Of a stretch of DNA of 64,000 bases, positions 1 to 11,500 are shown piece after piece (the first letter of the stretch is position 1; every line of letters starts with the position of its first letter). Under the pieces are notes generated by a model. It worked only from the letters and a program-made list of their open reading frames with translations, did no database searches and had not been told where the DNA came from. The DNA lies in the NCBI RefSeq assembly GCF_963678635.1, contig NC_087071.1:30122141-30186140 (forward strand), written 5' to 3'. The translations under genes and the position numbers were made by a program. Origin of the DNA: Symsagittifera roscoffensis. Its lineage: Eukaryota; Xenacoelomorpha; Acoela; Convolutidae.

Positions 1-984
1 GAGCCAATTTGTGTATAAATTATGCATTTCAAAAATCATGCGAAGGATATCGATTTGGAAAATTGGCGAAATGGGATTTCAATTATTCTACTGTGGTATG
101 AAGCAAATAGCTCTTTTCGCTTCAATTGATAGATTGAAAAAGCATCAACTGTCTAGCATAAATAAAATATCAACTGTCTAGCAAAAAAGCATAAATAAAA
201 TGTCAAAGCACTTGGCATTATGTTGTTAATGCAGCCTACGGATTCAAAAATTGCCAACAAAGAAGCACTTTTATTTTCGAATTAGGTTGGAAAAAAATAC
301 ATCTCGTGTAAAAAAAGCTACGCTCGTGCAATGAAACAAACCAAAATTTAGAAAACTGGATCAACAGTTTTTATATTATTCCACTGGTAAATCTGTTAAC
401 TTAAATGACAGAAATCATTTGTCTCGACATTGACACTTTTGTTATTGGATATCGTAATTTGCATTATTTGGTTTAAAAAATCTTCAAGTGATCAAAACAC
501 AAACCGGCAAAACTGAGCGTGAAAAACAGTTGAATTCAAGCGACCTAAATAAGAAAAAATTCACCCCGTTCTCACTTTATAAACTGCTCATAACCTTAGC
601 TAAATTAACACGAAGTCGAAGATGCACTTCACAAACACGAGCATAAAACGGCACTGGGATCCTTTTACACTCCCAGAAAATACAAAAATAGGCTTCAAAA
701 AGAGAAGAAGCAAACTACGAGATTCGAAACTCGGATTTCCGGATTAAAAGTATGCAAAATGTTGTTGACGAAACCAAATGTCCTAGCTGCCTCATATAAC
801 TGACATGTCATCTTCTGAACATTCCAGTCGTTCCAACACAGCTGATAAATCACATACAAAAACGCATGCTTCATTGAGCACAACATAAAGCACTTATTCG
901 TGCGAGTTATGCCGGAAAAAACTTAAGGTGTATCAGAACATACGCATTTGCTTGTTGACATCGAAAAAAGTACGTCCTGGGTAC
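1..984. other. PGD intron 6, start of window
   Basis: AT-rich non-coding DNA following the PGD exon 6 donor (GTACCC, reading minus). I looked for the next PGD exon on the minus strand and saw none. The short open frame at 695-886 has no family resemblance and is taken as chance. No RNA gene or clear repeat was seen. Confidence 0.5.
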
Positions 985-3900
985 CTTGCAAAAACTGCTT
1001 CTACGATTAATGTGATCGGGATTCCCATATCTAGTCCAGTTTTTCCGGTCCACTTTCCAGTTCCTTTTTGACTGGCTGAATCCAGAATTTTATCTACTAA
1101 ATGAACCTAAACATAATACAAGTAGGTTTATGAACGGTCATGAAAATTGCATGCAGATTGGTTTCAATGGCTTCTCTAACTTTCACTTCTGACTATAATC
1201 ATAAAATGTCTAAGAGCAATTTCCATTACTGCTTTTTAAAAATATTTCCGGCAATAAAACTTTGGCAACTCTACGAAATAATCACAAAGCTTTTGAGGCT
1301 CAATTCTAAACTTAGATTAAACTAATATACAGCTCGATCGTTTTCTGATAATACCCTTAAATCAATTTGTAAAAATCAGTGCTATGACATCTTACATTGT
1401 CTGTGTCTCTAAACTTCATAATATCTCGACTGATTTCGATGAGAAATGACTCCAGTTCACTCTTGTTCCACTCATCAAAAACTGCACTGATTTCATCATT
1501 AGACAGTCCACACACTGACTTCAACAGGTGATAAGCCTCGCTGAAGAAGACGTTAAATGAACCAACACACCAAGTGATTCAGTTAAACTATTAAAGCCTG
1601 TTAAACTATTTGTTAACCCGATTTGATATATTCCGATTTCAAAACGATTGCTAATCGCAAGCGTAAAAACTACCTTAAACGCAACAGGGCAAAGCCGAAT
1701 TATCCATCGCAACTAAATATTATTAGTAGCTTTCTAAACACGATTCGATCACTTACTATCTAACAACTTCGGTGCATATACAATACAGTCCCATACAAAA
1801 CACTCCGACACAAAACAGTCCAAAAATCCTGAGACGAACAAAAAACACTGACAACAAAATAACAAAAAACAGTCCAGTTTAAGGTAGCCGGTAGCAATGA
1901 CCGGCTCTAAATTTCTAATTTTCGTATAGAGTCCTTCCCTCTGTTGGCAACCTTGCAACACGTTGGCTCGACTGCGGCGGTCACTAATCTAGTGTTTATG
2001 TTGTTTGAACAAAAGAAAACATGTTGAGACAAACCCGGGGCCACCAAGATGGCCATGTGGACTCTGTAAGAAATCGGTGACCCGGAGAGGCTATTCAATG
2101 CAATGTGTGGACTGCAGGCAATGGTTCCACAGAGAATGCCTCGACATGAGCGTCAAAGAAATAAACGCACACAACAACTTCAGGTGGCACTGTGGCTGTG
2201 AACAGGAGCAAAGGCCTGCTTCAAGGAGGAGGGAGCGTGCCCCAACCCGGAGAGAACAAAGAAGACCGGAGGAAGAACAGGCACAGAACAACCACCGAAG
2301 AAACACGGGAATAGTCATCTGTCAAGTTAACGTGGATGGCTGGAGAGGTCGAGCAACTGTACTGCATAAATATTTGGAAGACCAGAAAGTGGACGTGGCG
2401 CTGTTACAGGAAACGAAGATGCTTGAGACGACACCGAGTGTAAAGATGGAGGGATCACAGACAAGAGAGAACCGTCCACAGGGTGGGTAACCAGCAACCC
2501 CAAGGAGGCGTGGCTATCCTCACCCGGGAAAGTCTCGATGTCCAAAGACTAGACAAGCTGAGCCTCCCCAACCATGCAGCTCTGGAGTCGATCGGCGTTG
2601 AAGTCAAGACGAAGAAAGGAAGAGTGAAGATCTGGAACATGTATCGGCCCCCGGCTCGTGGAGGAAACTCCGACAGCAGGGAATCAGAGCTTTACCTTTC
2701 CGGGTGGCCGAGCGGAAAAGATGTCATCATAGGAGGAGATGTAAACGCACATGGTGTCTGGGACCACAGTGGAGAGACAGACCAAAGGGGCGAAGAAATC
2801 AACGACTGGATGGCATCTAAAAACATGGTAGCTCTCAACGATGGAGCACCTACCAGGAACAGAGGCTTGCAGGCGACGGCTCCGGATATGACGATAGCGC
2901 ATGCTAGCCGTCTACACCTGATAAAATGGGAGATCGGAGATAATCTCGGATCGGACCACCTCCCGTTGCTGGTGAAGTTTGCGACTGCAGAGCCGGTTAA
3001 GAAGAAAGCGGAACGCAGAAACTTTAACTAAAAACGGGCGGACTGTGAAGGTTTTGCCGAAAAAGTGGACGACCTGGTGGAAGAAACATGGAAAGAAGAA
3101 GGATCTCTCGAAAAGTGGTACAAAGACTTCGTCGACATTGTCATGAAAGCGGCGAAAGCAAAAATTCGTATGACCTCTAGCAGAAAACGACAAATACCGT
3201 GGTGGAACGAAGAGTGCAATATGGCGAAAGAAAGAATGAAGGAGAGCTTCGACGAGTGGAAAAGAACTAAAGAAGAAAGGACCTGGACAGCCTATGAGAC
3301 AGCGAAAAGGAACTTGAGTCGGGCAGTTGCAGAAGGAAAGCGTGACTCGTGGAGATCATTCGCGTCGACACTGGACGCCCACACCTCAGGTACAAAGATC
3401 TGGAATACCATCAAAGGCATCGACGGAAGGAGCAAACAACCGCTTCCAGTCAACCAGATCTTATCGGGAAACTGCACTGCACGCTCCAACAAGGAGAAAG
3501 CAGATCTCGCAATGAAGACGTATGCCCAAGTCAGCAGAGTACAAGTGGACAGAGTCAAGTCCAAAGCAGCGTACACAGAGGTTCGAGAACACCTTAAGAA
3601 AGAACCCGAGAAATGCGACGACACCGGCATCGAGTTTTCGCCGAGCGAGCTGTACAAAGTGCTTAGCAAGACCAAGAATAGTGCAGCAGGAGAGGACAGA
3701 GTCACGCCTCAGATGCTGAAACACCTCTCGTACTCCGGCCAGGAACTCCTGCTGAAGATTTTGAACAGGAGCTGGGTGGAAAGCCGTGTCCCAGCCAAGT
3801 GGAAACAGGCAGTGATCGTGCCCATCAGGAAACCGAAAAAGCCAGCGGATGCGATAAAGAGCTATAGGCCGGTTTCCCTCCTCAGCTGCGTTTCCAAGGC

Positions 3901-5521
3901 GCTTGAAGCTTAGGTGACAAACAGGCTAAAGAAGTGGGTGAGAACAAACAACATCATTCCGGTGGAACAATCAGGTTTCCAACAGCGCAGGACCACTCAA
4001 GACGTACTGGCGAACATCACCCAGTCGGCGATGGATAACCTGCAGGCCAAGAAGAGGACTATCGTAGCGGCGGTGGACTTCAGAGCGGCTTTTGATAGAG
4101 TCTGGCGGGGAGGTCTCCTCAGAGACATGGCGCGCCTAAACCTTCACCCGGTTGCTGTGAAGTGGCTTCAGTCCTTTCTGAGGGACAGACGGGCGGTTGT
4201 GCGATGGGAAGATAAAACCAGCAGATGCCGTAGCCTGAAAGAAGGAGTACCCCAGGGCAGTCCCCTGTCGCCTTTGCTTTTCTGCATAGCAACGGCAGGT
4301 CTACCCGGCGCTATCAAGGCAATGGCTCCTAGCGCTGAGGTAGACCAGTTCGCCGACGACCTCACTGTTTGCACAGAAGACACGACAGTAGAGGGAGCGG
4401 CCAAAAAATGCAGCCAGCTCTCAATGCGATCGAGATATGGGCCAAGGAGAACGAAGTGGAGATTGCAACAGACAAAACGGAGGGGGAGGTGATTAGCTTG
4501 GACCCCAGAGAAACAGCGGGGAAGGCAGTCCCTGAGCTGATGATGGACAACACAAGAATCAGATCGGAGAAACAAGCGACAATTCTTGGAGTTTCCATAG
4601 ACTCCCAGCTGACCTTCACGAGTCACTGCCAGAACATGGCGAAGAAAATCTCGAAGAGGACACAAGTACTTTCCGCGTTGGCGGGGAAGAACTGGGGAAT
4701 CGTGGCGAACAATCTCCGCAGTGTGTACTGCAGTTATGTCCGACCGGGAGGACTCTACGCTTCGGAAATTTGGGGCCCGTTTCTAGCCAGGACCAACATC
4801 AACAGGCTAGAAGTTGTCAACAACAGGGCAGCGGCAATAATAACGGGTACCCCACGCGGATCCCCAGCAAGCGCGATCAAGTGCGAAGCCATGATTCAGA
4901 ACATTGACCTGATCATTGCGGACGGAGCAGCCATGCAGATGGTAAAGTACCTTGAGCTACCAGAAGACCATCATCTGCGTAAACTGGCAGAGAGAGAAGT
5001 CACCCCGAGACTGAAGGCCAAAGCGGAGAACTCCTTCAGACCCGACTGGCGCAGGGTAACAAGAAACAGGGTAAACGAGCTGCCACAGGGTATGGATCCA
5101 AGAGAAGCGATCCTGAGAGGAAAAGATGCAAAGAACGAAGAAAGGTACCAGACGGAAACACCACCAAACTCAACCCACCGACAAGCTTGCAACGGAGAAC
5201 ATCTACCACGCTCAGTAAACAGAACGCGCGCAGAAGAGATGTTTCTGTACAGACTGAGAGTAAACAGAGAAACATCACTCAAGGACACCAAGTACAGATT
5301 CCGGCTATCACAGAATCCTATATGCGTGCACTGCGATGAGGAAGAACCAGAAACAACGGAACACTACCTACTGAAGTGCACAAATTGGGACCGCGCCAGA
5401 AAACAGCACCTGGGAAGAAACCCAACCTTGACGCTTTTGCAGACCAACCACATTAACATCATCTTATTCGCAACAAGCACTGGACATTTCAAGTCCCCCG
5501 ATTATCAAGAGGGCTCCTAAA

Positions 5522-5559
<38 letters not shown>

Positions 5560-8500
5560 AACAAAAAACAGTCCAGTTTAAGGTAGCCGGTAGCAATAAC
5601 CTGCTCTAAATTTCTAATTTTCGTATAGAGTCCTTCCCTCTGTTGGCAACCTTGCAACACGTTGGCTCGACTGCGGCGGTCACTAATCTAGTGTTTATGT
5701 TGTTTGAACAAAAGAAAACATTCGTCCTACCGATTTTGAAAAAAGAATTATCACATGGGACTGTTTTGTATCGGACTGTTTTTCGTTAATTTCCATACTT
5801 TCCCGGACTGTTTTGGATCGGACTGTTTTTTTAAATAATTTCCATACTTTTCCGGACTATTATATACAGAAACCAAAATTTCGAGCAGCAAATTCAACAT
5901 CTTTCCATTTTCAATAACTTCCCTTTTACAACAAGTTCTCTTGTGGATGCGAAAATGGTTGCTAGTTGCTGTTCTAAACTTTGATAAAATTAACTTAACT
6001 TATTATACGCTTGTCTCGCATATCAAAGATACTAGCGTGTAACGCACCTTCGGTGCTTCAAACAGATTGACAAACGTATATATATAATTTATGAAAAAAC
6101 AACGAAATGAATGCAGAAGGGCTTTCTAACAGCGCTTTTTATTTCAAAAATTGAACAATAGCTCTTTTAAAAGTTAAATGTTGAAATCTCCAGAACTACT
6201 GGGTTTCAGATCTTCGTATTTTCAACTCAGAAACCAAACCCTAAAACGGCCGTTAGCAAGCAACTGCACCACATTTAACGATTTCATTGGCGAAATCTTA
6301 GAACTCATAAATGAGACTCTTGTTCAACTAGTTCATTAAAACGTCTTAACTAGGAGAGTGAAATGCGTTCATCAATCACAATTTGAGCCTGCAAAAATTT
6401 CCAGTGAAGACCTTGGCAACACCCTAACATAGTGTTAAGAATTTCAAACTTAAAATTTTAAGATTAATTTTTGAGAAAGTTTTAAAAATATTGAAGAAAC
6501 GTCGTCTCGGAAAGTTAACGCAATTGAGCGGCCGCAACTGAAGGGAAGAGTCGAATTACTACCCCTGAGAGTACCCCCGACAAATCCCAAAGACCAGGTT
6601 GGGAATTTCAACTTCTGTGAAATTTTGTAAATCTAAGTTTTGTGAAAACTTCAATTCTTAAAATTAAAAATCTTTAAAGAACGCCACATATCTGAAACTA
6701 CAAGCATTTGAACATTCATATTTGGTGACAAGACTTGCAACGGCTGGGAATACCCTGACAGTGTCTCAGTATGGAGATTTGAATTTCAATTTTCTTGATT
6801 TTTTTCTACATCTTGTTTTTTTTTTTGAAAAATCGTAAAAAACGTCATATCTCGAAAACTACAAAGAATTAAGCAGTCATATTTAGAGGCAAAATCGTCA
6901 ACCTCTGAGAGTATCCTCACAATACCCAACTACAGGATTGAGACTATCGTATTTTTTTGAAATTTTGAAATCTTTTGAAACATTTTGAAAAAATCATAAG
7001 ACTACAGAAAACTACAAGGATTTGAGCAGTCATATTTAAAGGCAAGATTCGCAACTACTGAGAGTAATCTGACAGCACCCAACTAGGGTTGAGAATATCA
7101 AATTTTGTAAAACTTAAGTTTTCTTAAAATTTTCGAAAAATCCTAAAAATCGTCGTATCTCGTCAACTAAAATGTTTTGGTTTTCATAATTGGACGCCAA
7201 ATTTGCAACAGCTTGAGAAACTTGACAACATCCAACTTTAGGCTAGCTAATTTCCAACTTGGTGAAATTAACACTAAACTCAAACTGGAAAATCGAAAAA
7301 AAAATCTTAACTATTGCAATATACGATATAGCTTAGACGTGAAAAATTCTTTCGTTAAACATGCAAAAATAATATGTTGAAAAAGCCTACACATGGCGAG
7401 GCAGTGAAGCACGCATTTAAATAAATAATAGATAGATTGCACTTTCTTTACTCGAGCTTAATTTTAAATAACATTCGAGTGCGTGTTGTTAGTTCGTCCG
7501 ACGTCTCATGGTGTTATTGAAAACAGGGATTGCAAAGTGTTTTCAAGAATTTATTCACCTGGTTTCGATGGTAGAATTTAGCCAAGTGAAAAATTTTTTG
7601 CAAAATTATAATCAAAATACAATGAACTTAAATCACGCGACTGATCAATATTATTTTCAAGCAACAAATGAACGTTAAAATTTTCACAGATTATGCTGAA
7701 TGTCAAGGTTCAGTATGGTACACCCTTTAAACGAACACCCTTCAAGCTTTAATTATTACACCTAACATCGTTTCTTAAAAGGAAAATTCAGTGCCTGACG
7801 GCATGAAATATGGAAAAATAAATCATTCTTCACTTTCTCTGCTTAATCAAGCCAGAAAAAAGCCTAAATCAGATTCATTGTTATATTAAAAGCTCCATTG
7901 GCCCACTCCGTGCAATCAGGGATGGATTAAGACCTTATCCCTTTATTAGATTTCCTGTCTTCCACCTCATGATTGTATGTGGTCTTTATTTTAGAGAATC
8001 TGCAGCTCGATTAAAACCAATATAAGATTTCCATGCAAGTTTACCTATTGACTTTCTGAGTTGAAGTAAGTTTAGAATACTACTCGCTTTTTACCGCAAA
8101 CAAAACAAGAATTTCAATCCACCTTTAAAATTTCAAAGAATTCATAATGAACTTATCTTTGGACCACAGATTTTTTTGAAGCAACTAGAGCTGCTGGTTA
8201 AAAGGAACCTATCTCATACACTTTTTAGAAATGACAAATTTCACCTATATGATAACAAAGAATCATCAAAGTTATAATTAAAACAAGCGCAATTATAACC
8301 AAATCCGCAACTTTTTTTCGAAGCAAAACGTAACTGGTAACAGGCAAAATAACCTATCAAATTGGACTTTTTCGGAATTATGCACTTCTTTCATAAGTTA
8401 ACCAAGAGTCATCACAATTAACACTAGTTAGCGGTTTTATCTTGATCTAGTGAGTTCGTGCGCTGCAGTTTACAAAGTGAGCTCTTGTACGATAGCCATA

Positions 8501-11500
8501 GCTTAGTTGACCTTAAATAACTTGCCTCCAGGGTAGGCTTTTTAACCAAATGCCAATATAATATAATTACCACTGACCTGATGAGCTGCATGTCTCCATA
8601 TTCTATTCCGTTGTGTACCATTTTCACAAAGTGCCCCGCCCCCTCCGACCCCACCCAGTCGCAACAGGGCTCCCCCTCACTCTTGGCCGCAATAGACTGG
8701 AAGATGTCTGCAAAAGAAACGGAGAAAGTAGAATTAAACATAGCCACGATACAAAAACATAGCCGAGCAGATCGCACAGTGAACATGAACAAATCGAACA
8801 GCGCTCGAAAAAATCCAACTGACAGCTGCAAAAGCGTTACCTATTTCAAGGAAATATATAGAAAATTGACTCTTCCAATTTTTGAATTACAGGAAACAAA
8901 CTAATTCACATTAAAATGCTTTGGATTTCAACAATACTTCATTATTTGACATTTTGTAAATAAAACTACCTAATTTGAAAAAAAAGGATAAACATAATGG
9001 ATGGTCTGCTGGGAATTCTAAATGAAGAAAAACCAACTCAAGTTAAATCAAAGTGAAGTTCATTTTCAAGCCAATTCAATTTTTGCAATTGGAGAGCATA
9101 ACTTCTATATGATAAATGAATTAGAATATGGACTCAAAACTGATCAAAATTAAAGAAACCGACAGTTCATCACAATTACAAGAAAAATACAGTCCATATA
9201 CAGATAGCCAGGTTCAATCCGCTCTGCATCCATGCTCTAGTCCACAGTAAACTAGAGAACATATATAAGTTGATCTTGAACGGCCGGTTAAAGTTACCTC
9301 AAAAAGTCGAATCAACGCATTCTCTTCCAGTTGGAACGAGCAGAACTTAACCTTCCTCGACCAAGTGAGATTAAATGCCGCGAATAAGAAATTTATCATC
9401 CTCAAGGCCATGTTGGAAACAACAAACCAAGTGGAAGTTCCCAGCACGCTAGAGGGCATATAAATATAGAAAGATAGCAGCCAATATCAGAAGAATTGTG
9501 CCTTGCCCGTCATCACTCCTGCTAGCACACATTGGCCTGGCACTGGAGGCTCTATACTCCATTTATTCATTCAATCAAACCTATAGTATGTTTCGATATC
9601 AATAACACTTAGCGGTGAGTTGATCGTTTGAACATTTCATATAAAAGCACATGCATTAACCACTGAACTATAACAATTTTGCCATTTTTTTTCAATAAAA
9701 ATGATTGACGCCTTTTTGATAAACCAAATTGCAGAGAACAGGATCAATAGGCAATTTGTTGGAAAAACTTTGTTGGAAAATCAAATTCCATTATCAAAAC
9801 TAAAAGTCGATCACGTTTATCGTCAACTTTGCACTTTTGCTAATCAATAGTGGAGTTTGCTTTCTTTTAAACAAAGGAAATGAACGGAACTTAAGAGAAA
9901 AGTCAAATTTGAGCCTGAACAAACTTAAATACATTTCCTGAAAAAATTTAAAAACTCATCACAACCTAAATAAGAGTCTGAACTACGTTCTTCGAATTTT
10001 ACTAATCGAATTTTACTAATCAAATTTTAAGAAAATCAACTCGTGCTCTGAACTCATTCCACTATTTTATCTGTTCTGGTGTACTAGCGCATGACTCGCA
10101 CCTAAGGTGCTTCAAATAGATTGTTGAACGTCAAAAGAGCTTTCTCAAGTACATTAAAAAAACATTTAATGCAACCGTAATTTTAAACTGGGCCTATCCA
10201 TTAGGACTTATTATCTCAATAGGGTTGACAATTTCAAGTTCTGTTAGTTTTAATCAAACAAAATTTTTCAAAAAAAAAACAAAAACATAGAAAACGCCAT
10301 ATCTCGATAATCGAAAACATTTAAGCATTCACATTTGGAGGGACAAATTGCAACCCCATAGTGTACCTGGAGAGTACCCCGCCGTGGGGTTAAGCATTTC
10401 ACCCTCGGCTAGATTTTCTTCAAGTTAAAAACCATTAAAACGTCATATTTCGGAAACCAGATGGATTTGAGCAGTATTAGTTTTGAGAGTTTCAATTTTC
10501 TCAAACAAAATATCAATTTTCAATTTTCTCAAACAAAATATTTCAATAGAACATTTTCAATTTTCTCAAACAAAATATCAAATTAAAAACGAAAAGCTTT
10601 TAAAAGATTGCATTGCGAAAGAAGACAAAAAACTGTACAGCTAAAGCATTCACGCTTCAACAGACGTATAAATTAAAACAATAGATGATCTTGGAAACAA
10701 AAAAATGTACAATTGGCATTTTATTAACCAAGTTACTATAGGGACTTCATAAACATGTGTCAGGTGAAACGCCAATTAAATAACGGTCAGAAATGTGTAG
10801 AGTAGAATGGCATAGATTAGGTTGGAATGAAGTAAAATGTCAAAGAACCAATTTCAGACAAGCTATTTGGAACTATAAACATAGTTCTAGAAGCTAAACA
10901 CATCGCTTTAGGAAGAGTTAACAGAAATTACTTAATTTTTTCAAAAAAAAATTGGCAGGCAGAAGACTAAAAAGCCGTTACAAAGTATTAATGACTGGTG
11001 TTTGCTTACCTTTGATGTGTGGCCATGCTTCTGGGTTTCCGCCCGGCATCAGACTGGGTCCATATCTGGCTCCATCCTCTCCGCCCGAAACACCAGTTCC
11101 AACGTATAGAAAGCCCTTGGCCGCTAACTCCTTACAGCGCCTAAAACAATACTTCAAGGTAGGGATGCATCTAAAATTTTATCGAGATGAGGCGGATGCT
11201 CAGGTGAATTTCATGAGGTGAAGTTCATGTATTTTCGCCTAGATTAGTTATAATGCGCAACCCCTCTCTTGTTAAATTCTCAGGAGTTGATCTTTTCACG
11301 CGAATTAAATTTATACTATCAATTCATTTATGAAGTAGTAGAGCAGTATTAACAAACAGAGGCTAAGCAGAGCTTCGCACCACTTGCGATACAAAACAAA
11401 TATTATTAAAAAACATAGAAGCTAGTCATATACACTTTCATATGTCTCAATAGAAGTTCATTCCAGGCAAACATGCCAGACACTTGAATATTAAATCAGC

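Larger units (their letters stand above)
1780..5870. repeat. Inverted CAGTCC-rich segments flanking the LINE insertion
   Basis: At about 1780-1875 the sequence carries several CAGTCC(AATACAAAACA)-like words. At about 5755-5870 the complement, GGACTGTTTTGTATCGGACTG, occurs in two imperfect tandem copies of about 58 bp. The two sides are in inverted orientation, so the LINE appears to have landed in an older inverted-repeat (MITE-like) DNA element. The ends of that older element are not clear. Confidence 0.35.

Noticed and set aside
695-886. Possible further PGD exon
   Set aside because: Its translation does not match the PGD sequence expected after EAVFAR.
6440-7280. CRISPR-like or rRNA-like array
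   Set aside because: Units are long, diverged and have no unique spacers; the host is an animal.
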